Assembly (NCBI GenBank): GCA_031267575.1
Contig: JAIRYN010000017.1
Span: 48,453 to 112,452, forward strand
DNA: 64,000 bases
Direction: 5' to 3'
DNA from: Synergistaceae bacterium
Lineage (GTDB): Bacteria > Synergistota > Synergistia > Synergistales > Aminobacteriaceae
Shown: positions 44,876-54,192 of the stretch, in pieces
How the letters are laid out: every line of letters begins with the position of its first letter
How positions within the stretch are numbered: the first letter of the stretch is position 1
Notes under the pieces: model-generated
Told to the model about the DNA's origin: nothing
Databases searched by the model: none
The model's input: the letters and a program-made list of their open reading frames with translations, nothing else
Made by a program: the position numbers and the translations under genes

Positions 44876-45967
44876 CTACATTCCCGCACTGAATCGTCCT
44901 GGGCCGGAGGAATAAGCCAGGTTTGACGCGGTAAGCACAGCGAGACACATCTGGATTTCAACGAAACTCAACCCGCTTTCCGCCAGCAAATCGTCTAAAG
45001 TACGGCCTCCTTTGCGTCGCAACAACTCTAGCAGGAGCTTTTCCTTTTCAGAGAGTCGCGGTTCTGACGCTTCTTCTCCGAAGTTCAAGAGTAGTTGCCC
45101 GTACTTACCCGATATTTTGCCGATGAAATCCTCCACGTCGATGAAGACATTGGCTCCATCGCGGATCAAAGCGTTCGTTCCCTTAGAGGTCGTATCGGTG
45201 ATGCGGCCCGGCACACACCAGATCTCACGCCCCACATCCAGCGCCAGACGCGCGGTGATCATCGCCCCCCCGTCCTCCGACGACTCCACGATCACCAAGC
45301 GATTGCACAGCCCCACAATGAGGCGGTTGCGTTCGGGAAAACGCCAAGGGTCGCCTCCTGTGCCCATAGGGTATTCGGAGATCAGCGCCCCCGTTTCCGC
45401 GATCTCGTGGAAAAGAGGCTTGTGCTCCACGGGGTAGACCCGGTCTACTCCCGTGCCCAGAAAGGCCACTGTCGTTCCTTTTTCCGCCAAACAGCTTTGG
45501 TGCCCCGTGCCGTCGATGCCCTTTGCTCCGCCGCTGATAATTTGATGTCCCGCGCGGGCCGCCGAGCGTCCAATGGCGTCGGCGACGACCCGCCCGTAAT
45601 GAGTGCATCGCCGGGTCCCCACCAGGGCCAAGCTGGGTTTCACAGAGTCAAGTTTTCCCTTAATATAAAGACCGATGGGCGGAGAAGCAAGGTCCTTCAA
45701 TCGCACGGGATAGCTCGGATCGTCTAGTGTAACGAAGTGCGCGCCAAAAGCTTCGACCCGATCCATTTCCCGTTCGGGCCAGTCGCGCTCGGCCAGCAGT
45801 TCCCCAAGCCTTGCAGAGGAGGATGGACGAAGCCCCAGTTGTCGCCAAAAGGGCTCTCCCTCTGTCCAAAGTCTTTCTGGAGCGTCGCTGCTCTTCAGCG
45901 TCTCCCAAGCGGTGAACGGCGCTTTACAAGCGTTCAAAAGCAATTTAGCTTTGAGAACGTCGTTCAT
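44876..45967 (-). CDS. dprA: DNA-processing protein DprA
   Basis: DprA protects incoming single-stranded DNA in natural transformation and helps load RecA. The Rossmann-like core is clear: PSLALVGTRRCTHYGRVVAD, then IISGGAKGIDGTGHQSCL, VAFLGTGVDRVYPVEHKPLF, LISEYPMGTGGDPWRFPERNRLIVGLCNRLVIVE and GREIWCVPGRITDTTSKGTN. The C-terminal 60 residues form a winged-helix-like DML1 domain. At 363 residues the length is normal. It is the first gene of the dprA-topA-trmFO set. Confidence 0.95.
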   Translation of the reverse strand: MNDVLKAKLLLNACKAPFTAWETLKSSDAPERLWTEGEPFWRQLGLRPSSSARLGELLAERDWPEREMDRVEAFGAHFVTLDDPSYPVRLKDLASPPIGLYIKGKLDSVKPSLALVGTRRCTHYGRVVADAIGRSAARAGHQIISGGAKGIDGTGHQSCLAEKGTTVAFLGTGVDRVYPVEHKPLFHEIAETGALISEYPMGTGGDPWRFPERNRLIVGLCNRLVIVESSEDGGAMITARLALDVGREIWCVPGRITDTTSKGTNALIRDGANVFIDVEDFIGKISGKYGQLLLNFGEEASEPRLSEKEKLLLELLRRKGGRTLDDLLAESGLSFVEIQMCLAVLTASNLAYSSGPGRFSAGM

Positions 45968-45992
45968 TCAGGTTTCCACGCATTTATCGCCG

Positions 45993-46856
45993 TCATTTTC
46001 CTGTCATGTCATTCAGGTATTTGAAGAACCCTGTTTTGGGGTCGACCAAGAGGACGGTGCCGTCTTTCAGGCCCTTCTGAAAGAACTCCACGGCTTTCAT
46101 TTGTTCGTAGAGCGTGTAAGCGTTGCCCATAGCCTCTGAGATGATGATTTGAGCTTCCTTATCCCCTTCGCCTCGCAGGGTCTGGCTCTTTTTCACGGCA
46201 GACGCAATGGTCTCCTGGGCCTTGCGGTCCGCCTCCGATGTAATGCGGTTGGCTTCCGCTGTGCCCGCGGACAGGATGCGCTGGGCGATGCGCACGCGTT
46301 CGGACTTCATGTTCGAGTAGATCGCCTGGAGGTTTTGCTCCGGCAGGGTAAAGTTACGAATGGCCGCCAAAATCACCTCTATGCCCATCTCTTGAGCCTG
46401 GGACCTCACTCGGTCCGTGGTTTGGGCAATGATCTCCTCGCGCTTACCGTTCAAAATATCGTCATAAGTGTAAAGACCGGCCACGACACGAATGGATCCA
46501 AAAATGATGTCGTCGATGCGGCGGCCTAGAGTTTCCTGAGAGCGGATCTTGGCGTGGAAAGCCGAGGGGTCGCTGATCTGATAAACCAGAAACGTATCGA
46601 ACACGACGTTGCGCTTGTCCCCCAAAACTGTCTCCACCGGTGCGGAGTCATGCTCCTGGACCCACTTGGGGTAACTGTAGACAATGTCCAAAAAGGGGAT
46701 CTTCGCGTGAATACCTGGAGTTCGGTGCTCGCGGACGATTTTGCCGAACTGGGTAACCACGGCGTACTCATTAGTGGGGACGATATAAAAGGCTCCGAAA
46801 AATGCGGCCAAGGCCACCAGACCCACCGCCATCGGAATCGCGATGTATTTTTTCAT
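45993..46856 (-). CDS. hflC: HflC, FtsH-protease modulator (SPFH/band 7 protein)
   Basis: HflC forms with HflK a large membrane cage around FtsH and modulates its proteolysis. One N-terminal transmembrane segment (about 7-27) is followed by the SPFH domain: PTNEYAVVTQFGKIVREHRTPGIHAKIPFLD. Late blocks are MKSERVRIAQRILSAGTAEANRI and AQIIISEAMGNAYTLYEQMKAVEFFQKGL. The length of 287 is normal. It starts one base after the hflK stop. Confidence 0.95.
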   Translation of the reverse strand: MKKYIAIPMAVGLVALAAFFGAFYIVPTNEYAVVTQFGKIVREHRTPGIHAKIPFLDIVYSYPKWVQEHDSAPVETVLGDKRNVVFDTFLVYQISDPSAFHAKIRSQETLGRRIDDIIFGSIRVVAGLYTYDDILNGKREEIIAQTTDRVRSQAQEMGIEVILAAIRNFTLPEQNLQAIYSNMKSERVRIAQRILSAGTAEANRITSEADRKAQETIASAVKKSQTLRGEGDKEAQIIISEAMGNAYTLYEQMKAVEFFQKGLKDGTVLLVDPKTGFFKYLNDMTGK

Positions 46857-46857
46857 C

Positions 46858-47907
46858 TCAGTTTCCTCCCTCCGGGCGACCAGTTCGCGGATAAATGGTG
46901 TCGGTGGGCAAGGGCAAGATTTTCAGTGTGCCATCGGCATCGCTCAATCCCTCGACGAAGACAACTTTTAGCTTTTTCCAGACCTCCGTCATGCCCTCGG
47001 CCCACATGTTGAGGCGTGTCAGGTCGGGGTTGTGCTTGTAGGCCTCTTGGAGTAACAGCAGCCGCGCGGCCTCGCCTTCGGCCTCTGAGATGCGCCGGAA
47101 CTTATAGGACTCTCCCTCGTTGACCAGCACTGAAGCCCTTCCCTCTGCCTCGGGAACTACCTTATTGGCGTGGGCTTCGGCCTGGTAGATCATGGTCTTA
47201 ACCTGTTCCTCTGCCGTGGTGACGCTGTTGTATTCCTCTTTAATCGCCTCACTAACGTTCGTTTCCTGTAAAAGGATCTCGTCGATCTGAATCCCCATTT
47301 TCAATGCGTTAAAGGTGGACTGAAGGCTCTGAAACGCCTCCTCCTGGATCTTTTGTTTACCGCTGGTCAACCCTTCGTCGAACATCACGCTGGCGAAAAT
47401 TCGACGCATCGTGGACATGCACAGATCTCGCAAGATTTTTTCCTTGACGGTCGGAGAACCTGGCAGGTTGAACACGTACTCCTCCGGAGCTCCGATGTGG
47501 AAGTGCATGACCCACTCTACCTCAATGAGTTTGTTGTCCTTCGTCAACATGAGCTTCTCGCCCGCAATGGGGGAATCGTTTCCTCGAAGATTGCCTCCCC
47601 GAAGTTCGCCCGTTCCACCGACCCGAAATCCGAACTCCAGGCTTTGTTTCCGCTCGGCTGGTACCACGTAAATCTCGTCGGCGAAGGGGAGCTTCACGTG
47701 CAACCCGGGGTCCACGACCCCGCTGATTGCCCCGAAGCGCAAAACGATTCCCTTGGAGCCCGACGGTATGGTGTAGATATTTCTTAGTACCGTAATCACG
47801 ACTACGGCCAAGAGCACTATCCACAAGACGTGTTGAAAAACGAAACGCAAGAGCTTTCCCTGGAACCCCGGATCGTCTGGGTCCGGCATGATAATTACTT
47901 TTGCCAT
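46858..47907 (-). CDS. hflK: HflK, FtsH-protease modulator (SPFH/band 7 protein)
   Basis: 349 residues from ATG 47907, chosen because GGGAGGGG lies five bases upstream; a 16-residue longer frame is possible. A transmembrane segment (about 22-42: HVLWIVLLAVVVITVLRNIY) is followed by the SPFH domain IPSGSKGIVLRFGAISGVVDPGLHVKLPFAD. The helical stalk contains YNSVTTAEEQVKTMIYQAEA and AEGEAARLLLLQEAYKHNPDLTRLNMW. It lacks the long Gly-rich N-terminus of the E. coli protein. HflK and HflC are separated by one base. Confidence 0.94.
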   Translation of the reverse strand: MAKVIIMPDPDDPGFQGKLLRFVFQHVLWIVLLAVVVITVLRNIYTIPSGSKGIVLRFGAISGVVDPGLHVKLPFADEIYVVPAERKQSLEFGFRVGGTGELRGGNLRGNDSPIAGEKLMLTKDNKLIEVEWVMHFHIGAPEEYVFNLPGSPTVKEKILRDLCMSTMRRIFASVMFDEGLTSGKQKIQEEAFQSLQSTFNALKMGIQIDEILLQETNVSEAIKEEYNSVTTAEEQVKTMIYQAEAHANKVVPEAEGRASVLVNEGESYKFRRISEAEGEAARLLLLQEAYKHNPDLTRLNMWAEGMTEVWKKLKVVFVEGLSDADGTLKILPLPTDTIYPRTGRPEGGN

Positions 47908-48081
47908 TGTATCCCCTCCCGAAAAATCATTATATCCTTTACCTTCCTTTTTCATAGCGCGTGGAAGTGTTATACTAAAATTGACATCGGATTCTAGGGC
48001 TGTGAGTGAGGAAAGAAAAGAACGGCAAGCTGGAAAATGAAAAGTGGAAAAGCAAAAGTGGAAAAGCGCGGAGGGATCAAC

Positions 48082-49512
48082 ATGGCCGAAAAAATCGGGT
48101 TCACACGATGGAGAGACGTTCCGGAAGTCGCCAAGGTCTCGGAGGAGGCCACGAAAATCATTGAGGAGTATTTGCGTTACGCCGCTTCAAATAAAAGCGA
48201 AGATAAAACCCGGTCCAGGAAGTCCTGGGAGCAGTTTGCGGACAAGTATTGGGAACTATTGTTCGCGATCCTGGACGCTCAGACAGAGTCTTTTCCGCCA
48301 GAGCTAACTTTCGACCGAGAAGAACGCCTCTTCATCGATTTCGGATTTTTGAATGACGCGATCACCCCGTGCAACAAAGCCTTTGACATGGACCAGGTAT
48401 TGAGTTCCAAGTTCGTAGAGGGAGTTTTTTCTTACCGGGCTTTTTCGGATTTCATCGCGGGCTGCTGGGCCATGATCACGCGCGGGACTTCCCCTGTTTC
48501 TTCCTGCGGAAGAAGCACAGAAGACAAAATCGAGGAGTTGAACAAGCGCCTTTCGGCCCTGGAAAAAGAGCGTGACGCGGAGATCCTCAAAATCGTTTCC
48601 CGCTCCAAGAATATGACGGGGGGAGACTTGGAGTCTCTAGTCGCCGATATGAGAAAACATCTGATCGTCTCCACGAAAGTTTCCATGCGGGTAAAGGAGT
48701 ATCGCGAGGCTCAAAACGACGTCAAACAGGCCATGTCCCAGGAGCGATTCCGTTACAACGAGGCGGAGCGCGCTATGGAGATTCAGCTTTCCATCGCCCA
48801 AAAAAACGATATGGATCCCTTGGGCCTGCCGGAACTGGAGATGTTCACCGCCCTGCACGAGTCCACGAAGATCCTAGCGAAAAAAATCATTTACAGCCTC
48901 CAGGAGGCCGACAAGACCCAGCGGCGAGCCGAGAGGATTTCCAACGCGTGTTCTCAGTTCTCTCAGCAAATGATGCGCAAAGAACTCAAAAACATGCTCG
49001 TTAAAAAGAAAGAATATCTGGCGGTCCCTGCCAAAGTGGCCCGGTGCGAAAGGTCACTCTTCTGCCTCCAAGACGCCGTGCCCATGCTCTACGAGACCGC
49101 CTCTCGAATGGTGGAGGAGATGAGCGACAACGATATTGACATGTTGGCCGTGCCCCGTATTCGCATGTATGGCGTTCCTCAAGTGATTTTCGTTCCCGGT
49201 CAAGGGTTTGGGACTTACGACTGGGAGGATCACACGATTTTGTTGCCGGCGTTTCCCAACACGTCCCCGGACAAGGCCGTCGCTTACGGACTGGGAACTT
49301 TTCGCTGGGACAGCGACGAGGACCGCGTTTTGAAAAACGCCTACGAAAATATCAAAGACAACAAGGGCAAATCCATTTTGGAAATGGCCGCCTCGTTTTA
49401 CAAGGACTATTTTTTGTGGATCACCAAAGAGAAAAAAGGCTATCGTATTTTGCCTCGCGATACACACAAAACGTTTATTCAGATGTTTGCGCCGCGGAAA
49501 CAGGAGGACTAA
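48082..49512 (+). CDS. Unrecognised cytoplasmic protein with coiled-coil middle
   Basis: 476 residues from ATG 48082, with GGAGGG seven bases upstream. I do not recognise the family. There is no signal peptide or membrane segment. Residues about 155-300 are charged and helical, with heptad-like stretches (STEDKIEELNKRLSALEKER; KVSMRVKEYREAQNDVKQAM). The C-terminal third is globular-looking: VPQVIFVPGQGFGTYDWEDH and then TILLPAFPNTSPDKAVAYGLGTFRW. The last part has VLKNAYENIKDNKGKSILEM. It diverges from hflK and is followed 20 bp later by pxpA. A structural or signalling role is only a guess. Confidence 0.8.
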   Translation: MAEKIGFTRWRDVPEVAKVSEEATKIIEEYLRYAASNKSEDKTRSRKSWEQFADKYWELLFAILDAQTESFPPELTFDREERLFIDFGFLNDAITPCNKAFDMDQVLSSKFVEGVFSYRAFSDFIAGCWAMITRGTSPVSSCGRSTEDKIEELNKRLSALEKERDAEILKIVSRSKNMTGGDLESLVADMRKHLIVSTKVSMRVKEYREAQNDVKQAMSQERFRYNEAERAMEIQLSIAQKNDMDPLGLPELEMFTALHESTKILAKKIIYSLQEADKTQRRAERISNACSQFSQQMMRKELKNMLVKKKEYLAVPAKVARCERSLFCLQDAVPMLYETASRMVEEMSDNDIDMLAVPRIRMYGVPQVIFVPGQGFGTYDWEDHTILLPAFPNTSPDKAVAYGLGTFRWDSDEDRVLKNAYENIKDNKGKSILEMAASFYKDYFLWITKEKKGYRILPRDTHKTFIQMFAPRKQED

Positions 49513-49532
49513 TTGGGGAGGAAGGTTGCGAC

Positions 49533-50354
49533 ATGCCTTTGGTAGACCTGAACAGCACATTGGGTGAAAGTTTCGGTATTTGGCAAAGGGGAATGGACGA
49601 CGCGATGCTCCGCATTGTGAGTTCTGGAGCGGTCGCCTGTGGGTTTCACGCGGGCGATCCTATTGTTATGCAGGCTGCTGTGGCCTCGGCTCGCCGCGCG
49701 GGCGTGAGCGTCGGCGCGACCATCGGTTACCCGGACCTCCAAGGCTACGGACAGCGCGATATCAACATGACACCTTACGAAATTTACGTTTATGCCCTTT
49801 ACCAGATAGGTGCCCTGTCAGCGATTTGTCAGGCGAATAACGTGAAACTCGACTTCGTGAAACCTCACGGAGCGCTTTACCGAAGGGCGTCCGCGGAGTT
49901 GGCCGTGGCTAAGTCTATTGCCTGCGCCATCAGAGATACGGACAAGAGCATCGTCTTCCTAGGGCAAAACGGTACCTGTTTTGAGCGCGCTGCGGCCGAT
50001 GTGGGACTGACTTTCGCGGGGGAAGTGTTCGCGGACCGAGGTTATCGTGAGGACGGCTCTCTGATCCCCAGTGGCGAACGGGGCGACGTGGTGACTGACC
50101 CTGTGGTTGCCGCCGACCGGATGCTGCGGTTGCTCAAAGAAGGCGTGCTTCTGACCTCTAGCGGGGCCACGGTGCCGATGAAAGTGTCTTCGATCGGCAT
50201 TCATGGCAGTTACGCCGGCTCCACGAAGCTGGCTTTTGCGCTCAAGGAGGTATTGGAGGCTAACAGTTTCACCATCTCCGGTCTGCGGAAAATTCTGAAG
50301 TCCTGGCCCTCGGAGGCTCCTTCGACAGAATTTACCGTCTCGACGGGATCGTAA
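49533..50354 (+). CDS. pxpA: LamB/YcsF family protein, 5-oxoprolinase subunit A-like
   Basis: 273 residues from ATG 49533, with GGGGAGGAAGG upstream. The opening VDLNSTLGESFGIW matches the family's DLNxDxGESFG, with Ser/Thr where most have Cys/Asp. SSGAVACGFHAGDPIVMQ and NVKLDFVKPHGALYRRASAE are the metal-binding and catalytic blocks. AEVFADRGYREDGSLIPSGE... follows, truncated here. PxpA acts with PxpB/PxpC to open 5-oxoproline using ATP; those subunits are not in the window, so the activity is by family only. Confidence 0.88.
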   Translation: MPLVDLNSTLGESFGIWQRGMDDAMLRIVSSGAVACGFHAGDPIVMQAAVASARRAGVSVGATIGYPDLQGYGQRDINMTPYEIYVYALYQIGALSAICQANNVKLDFVKPHGALYRRASAELAVAKSIACAIRDTDKSIVFLGQNGTCFERAAADVGLTFAGEVFADRGYREDGSLIPSGERGDVVTDPVVAADRMLRLLKEGVLLTSSGATVPMKVSSIGIHGSYAGSTKLAFALKEVLEANSFTISGLRKILKSWPSEAPSTEFTVSTGS

Positions 50355-50383
50355 CTTTTCGAGGGAAGTAAGGTGACGGGGGG

Positions 50384-50977
50384 ATGAATCTGCCGGAGAG
50401 GAGTTTGACAAAGAAGGGTTTGGCAAGGAAAAGTGCCATAAGATGTCTGTTTTTTCTCGCGTGTTCTTTCTTTTTAATTTTCTTATCAATTTTTTTATCA
50501 ATTTTCTTAATTACAGGAAGCGTCGAGGCGGCGTTTCTCAACCTCTCGAAATACGGCAATTCCTCATACGGCAATTCCTCCTCGAAACGACCACTTTATA
50601 TAGAGGTGGTCTCCAGCGATAACATTTCCCGTTTTTCCCTGCCCGGCGACGTCGCCGTCAAGGGCGTGACCGCGTCGGGTGAAGTTTTACTGAAAGAAAT
50701 GCCCGGTTCTGGACGACGTTCCGAATTGGCCTTGGCCCCGAAATCGTTGGACGTACTTGTCAAGATCGGACATAAACTGGGTAAGTTGTTTATCTACGTG
50801 TATGTCGATAACGGCGCGAAGACTTCGGCGCGCGTAAAGCTCTCTGGCTTGGCAAATCTGAGCTACAAAAGACCCCTAAACCTCGCTTTCAGCAAAAGCG
50901 TCCGATTCACGTTAGCCAACGAGGATGAGACCCCGGCGACCCTGAAGCAGTTGTCGATTTCTGTCACCTTTACTTAG
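50384..50977 (+). CDS. Secreted protein of unknown function
   Basis: 197 residues. The N-terminus is a signal peptide or anchor (CLFFLACSFFLIFLSIFLSI, then FLITGSVEAAF), with a probable cleavage after VEA. The mature part is beta-rich (PLYIEVVSSDNISRFSLPGD; LFIYVYVDNGAKTSARVKLS). A 15-bp in-frame duplication (50551-50580) gives YGNSSYGNSS just after the signal sequence. ATG 50384 follows GGGGG and overlaps nothing. I do not recognise the family. It sits between pxpA and the lysine operon. Confidence 0.75.
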   Translation: MNLPERSLTKKGLARKSAIRCLFFLACSFFLIFLSIFLSIFLITGSVEAAFLNLSKYGNSSYGNSSSKRPLYIEVVSSDNISRFSLPGDVAVKGVTASGEVLLKEMPGSGRRSELALAPKSLDVLVKIGHKLGKLFIYVYVDNGAKTSARVKLSGLANLSYKRPLNLAFSKSVRFTLANEDETPATLKQLSISVTFT

Positions 50978-51011
50978 AAAGCGCTTCGCGAGAAATTCGA
51001 GTAGACCATTC

Positions 51012-51059
51012 AAACTCAGGGGAGCGAATCGGCCAAACAGGCTCTGCCCCCCTGAGTTT
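51012..51059 (+). promoter_or_regulatory. Long hairpin in the dapB leader
   Basis: AAACTCAGGGG (51012-51022) and CCCCTGAGTTT (51049-51059) are perfect 11-base complements, with an inner GAGC/GCTC pair. There is no following T run, so it is not a clean terminator. It ends 37 bases before dapB. It could be an RNA or protein-bound control element for the dapB-dapH-lysC operon. Confidence 0.5.
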
Positions 51060-51096
51060 AAATATGGACGAATGAGAACAAGGAGGACAAAGTAGG

Positions 51097-51777
51097 ATGG
51101 CAAAAACGATAAAGTACGGAATCGTCGGAGCTTCTGGACGTATGGGGCAAGAGGTTGTGAGGCTTTTCGGACAAGAGGGCCACGAACTCACCTTGACCTC
51201 GGACTTGGCAGGAATAGAACGCAAGGGCACTCTGGACGTTTTGGTGGACTTTTCCTCTTACACGGCGTTGCCCGGAACGGTGGAGCTGTGCAAGACCCAC
51301 GGGACGGCGCTGGTGATAGGGACTACAGCGCTGAAAGAAGAACATTTCGCCCTTTTGAGGGATCTGGGCAAAGAAGTAGCCGTAGTGCAAAGTTACAACT
51401 TTGCCATGGGGGTCAACGTTCTAAAGATGATCCTGCGGGACTACGCTCCCCTGTTGTCCGACTGGGACCTGGAAATTGAGGAAACACACCACAACAAGAA
51501 AAAAGACGCACCTTCTGGCACGGCAATCTTTCTGCGGGACGCCACGGGGCGAAACTGCCCCACTCATTCGCTGCGCTTAGGGGGCGTGCCAGGCGATCAC
51601 AGCGTCCGTTTCGCAAACGACGGAGAAGTGCTAACCTTTACCCACAGGGCACTGGCCCGCAACGTTTTTGCCCTAGGAGCTCTGCGCGCCGCCCTCTTCG
51701 TCGCGGAGGCGGAAAAAGGCTTTTATACGTTCGAGGACGTCTTGAAAAAAACTAGAAAAACGGAGGAACGAACATGA
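51097..51777 (+). CDS. dapB: 4-hydroxy-tetrahydrodipicolinate reductase
   Basis: DapB makes tetrahydrodipicolinate, the branch point to diaminopimelate and lysine. The NAD(P) loop is [19 protein letters not shown]. The active block [21 protein letters not shown] carries the catalytic His-His and Lys. At 226 residues it is the compact form also seen in Thermotoga. AGGAGG precedes ATG 51097. It overlaps dapH by four bases (ATGA). Confidence 0.95.
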   Translation: MAKTIKYGIVGASGRMGQEVVRLFGQEGHELTLTSDLAGIERKGTLDVLVDFSSYTALPGTVELCKTHGTALVIGTTALKEEHFALLRDLGKEVAVVQSYNFAMGVNVLKMILRDYAPLLSDWDLEIEETHHNKKKDAPSGTAIFLRDATGRNCPTHSLRLGGVPGDHSVRFANDGEVLTFTHRALARNVFALGALRAALFVAEAEKGFYTFEDVLKKTRKTEERT

Positions 51778-52517
51778 ATGAGAACATGAATGAGAATATG
51801 AATGAGAATATGAATGAAATAAGCACTGAGGAAGTCATCCGCCTGATCAAGGAATCCAAAAAACGAACCCTCGCCCGCGCCTTCGTGGCCGGAGACCTGA
51901 AAGGACTGGACTGGTGTGAGTTGAAATTTGTGGGTGGAGCGGATTTCGGAACAGTCTATGGGGATTACGAGCTGATCGTGGAGGCTTTGTCGAAATACAA
52001 GTCCCGTCTTATCACCTCGGACGTAGAGGTTCGCGCGCGTAACTCCGCCGTGCCCCTGGCGGACCTGACACGCTACGAAGCTCGGATCGAACCGGGCGCC
52101 ATCATCCGGGACAAGGTGGTGATCGGCAAGAACGCCATCGTGATGATGGGTGCCGTGATCAACGTTGGCGCGGTCGTCGGCGAGGGAACCATGATCGACA
52201 TGAATTGCGTCCTGGGCGGACGAGCCCGCGTCGGAGCTAAATGTCATATCGGAGCGGGCGCGGTGATCGCCGGCGTCGTGGAACCAGCCTCCGCCATCCC
52301 TGTGGTGATTGGTGACAACGTGTTGGTGGGAGCTAACGCCGTCATCCTCGAAGGGGTCCAGGTCGGGGAGGGTTCCGTTGTGGCGGCGGGTTCGGTGGTG
52401 ACTCGGGATGTGCCGGCGGGATCCGTCGTAGCGGGATCCCCCGCCCAAATCGTCAAGAGCGTCGATGAGCAAACTGTCTCTAAGACCAAAATCGTTGAGG
52501 ATCTGAGGAAACTGTAA
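51774..52517 (+). CDS. dapH: Tetrahydrodipicolinate N-acetyltransferase
   Basis: DapH is the acetyl-route enzyme after DapB. Family blocks are [20 protein letters not shown] and [25 protein letters not shown] left-handed beta-helix follows ([42 protein letters not shown] in hexapeptide steps), ending [14 protein letters not shown]. The 5' end is a 12-bp tandem repeat (51774-51818) encoding MNEN three times plus MNE before the real family start. Each ATG of the repeat could in principle initiate. It overlaps dapB by four bases and lysC by one. Confidence 0.93.
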   Translation: MNENMNENMNENMNEISTEEVIRLIKESKKRTLARAFVAGDLKGLDWCELKFVGGADFGTVYGDYELIVEALSKYKSRLITSDVEVRARNSAVPLADLTRYEARIEPGAIIRDKVVIGKNAIVMMGAVINVGAVVGEGTMIDMNCVLGGRARVGAKCHIGAGAVIAGVVEPASAIPVVIGDNVLVGANAVILEGVQVGEGSVVAAGSVVTRDVPAGSVVAGSPAQIVKSVDEQTVSKTKIVEDLRKL

Positions 52518-53905
52518 TGGCAGAGACGCTACAAAACAGTAGACTAAACGAAGAACTGAATAAAAAATTGAATAAAGAACTGAACAAAAAACTGAACAAA
52601 GAGGAGAGCCCCATGAACACGAACCTTGAGAATGGGGACCTTTCTTTGCTGGTGGTACAGAAGTATGGCGGGTCCTCCGTGGCTACGCCGGAAAAGATCA
52701 AAAATGTGGCGTTGCGCATCAAAAACCGTATCCAGATATCCGAGCAGACATCTGAACAAGGCGAATTTAAAATGGCCGTGGTGGTTTCCGCTATGGGTAA
52801 AACTACGGACGAATTGATTGCCTTGGCAAAGGAGGTATCCTCCGCTCCGTCTCCGCGGGAAATGGACATGCTATTGGCGACAGGGGAGCAGGTTTCGGCT
52901 GCGCTCTTGGCTATGGCGCTCCAGGACTTGGGGGTTGCGGCCACGTCCCGCAACGCCTTTCAATTGGGCATCGAGACCACGGGACACCATAGCAACGCGC
53001 GTATTAGGGACATTGATCTGTCTCTTCTGCGGCGAAGTTTCGAAGAGAACAGTGTTGTGGTCATTACAGGCTTCCAGGGCGTGACCCCTAATGGCGACTT
53101 AACGACTTTGGGGCGAGGGGGATCGGACACCTCGGCCGTGGCCATCGCGGCGAAGGCCGTCTCGTCGGGCCTGGAGGCGGTTTGTGAAATCTACAGCGAC
53201 GTGCCCGGTATCTTCACCTGCGACCCTAACAAGGTGCCGGGCGCGCGCAAACTGGACTACATTACCTACGCGGAGATGCTGGAGCTAGCCTCGCTGGGGG
53301 CAAAGGTGCTACACATGCGGTCCGTAGAACTGGCGCGCAAGTATGGCGTGACACTCTATTGCGCGTCCACTTTTTCCGAAGAAAGGGGTACTTACGTGGT
53401 CAAAGAACTTCCTGAGTGGATGGAAAATCCCGTAGTGACGGGCGTGACCGTTGCGCGTGGTCAAATGAAGTTTCTCATTAAACGGATTCGTGGAAACGGA
53501 GACATGCTGTCAGAAATTTTCCAAGCCCTGGCCTCCGCAGGAGCGAATCTTGACATGATTTCCACCGCCGGCGACGACGAACTGTCGTTTTTGACTTTAT
53601 CCGTGATGGGCAGCGACGCAAACGCGGTGATTCAGGCCGTGAGCGGCTACATGAAGAAAAATGGGGAGGAAGGATGGTCCATCGGGCCAGGAGTGCCCGT
53701 AGCAAAAGTCTCGGTCGTGGGCGATGGAATGAACGCCGTCACCGGAGTCGCGGGTCGTGTTCTCTTGGCTCTTCGGGCCAAAGACATCGCCATACTGGGT
53801 ATTTCTACCTCCGACATCAACATTTCCGTCCTGGTGGAGGAGTCTCAGGCGGACGCGGCCGTCGCTCTTTTGGCTGAGGCGTTCGCCTTAACGGATATAT
53901 TGTAA
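52517..53905 (+). CDS. lysC: Aspartate kinase
   Basis: This is the first enzyme of the aspartate family. Blocks: VQKYGGSSVATPEKI, VVVSAMGKTTDELI, the central EICEIYSDVPG-like SDVPGIFTCDPNKVPGARKL, and two C-terminal ACT domains (SAGANLDMISTAG; GVAGRVLLALRAKDIAILGI) that normally bind lysine or threonine. Two starts are possible. ATG 52517 overlaps the dapH stop (TAATG) and adds a repetitive NKKL/NKEL leader. ATG 52613, with GAGGAG seven bases upstream, gives the usual N-terminus and 430 residues. The leader stays in frame, so I keep the longer form. Confidence 0.93.
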   Translation: MAETLQNSRLNEELNKKLNKELNKKLNKEESPMNTNLENGDLSLLVVQKYGGSSVATPEKIKNVALRIKNRIQISEQTSEQGEFKMAVVVSAMGKTTDELIALAKEVSSAPSPREMDMLLATGEQVSAALLAMALQDLGVAATSRNAFQLGIETTGHHSNARIRDIDLSLLRRSFEENSVVVITGFQGVTPNGDLTTLGRGGSDTSAVAIAAKAVSSGLEAVCEIYSDVPGIFTCDPNKVPGARKLDYITYAEMLELASLGAKVLHMRSVELARKYGVTLYCASTFSEERGTYVVKELPEWMENPVVTGVTVARGQMKFLIKRIRGNGDMLSEIFQALASAGANLDMISTAGDDELSFLTLSVMGSDANAVIQAVSGYMKKNGEEGWSIGPGVPVAKVSVVGDGMNAVTGVAGRVLLALRAKDIAILGISTSDINISVLVEESQADAAVALLAEAFALTDIL

Positions 53906-54192
53906 CAGTTGCGTGTAGTACGACAAAAGCCGGAAGACGTTGAGACGATGGGGAGATATACTACGGTAAATTGTAACCGTTCAAGCCCATTGTTGCTGGC
54001 TCTCGTCTGGCAAGGATTGGCGTTGGGGGGTTTAAGGGGGCTAGTGAGGTCGATTTTGATCGCTAAACAGGCGACTGATGAGCGAAGCGAACTGTGTCCG
54101 ATCGCTTAGTTTCTTCACTGTTTCTTCACTGTTTCTTCACTAACGGGTTTTGTCCCCCTGAGCTTGAACAATTACGCGAAAGGAAGTCGAGA
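53906..54192. other. Gap with 11-bp triple repeat before the DUF1538 gene
   Basis: 287 bp. GTTTCTTCACT occurs three times in tandem at 54109-54141. A frame starting at 54094 is open into the next gene through this repeat, but AAGGAAG eight bases before ATG 54193 and the family N-terminus favour the later start. No terminator after lysC was seen. Confidence 0.6.

Noticed and set aside
50978..51096. Lysine riboswitch upstream of dapB
   Set aside because: The leader is too short and holds one simple hairpin rather than the five-helix L-box fold.
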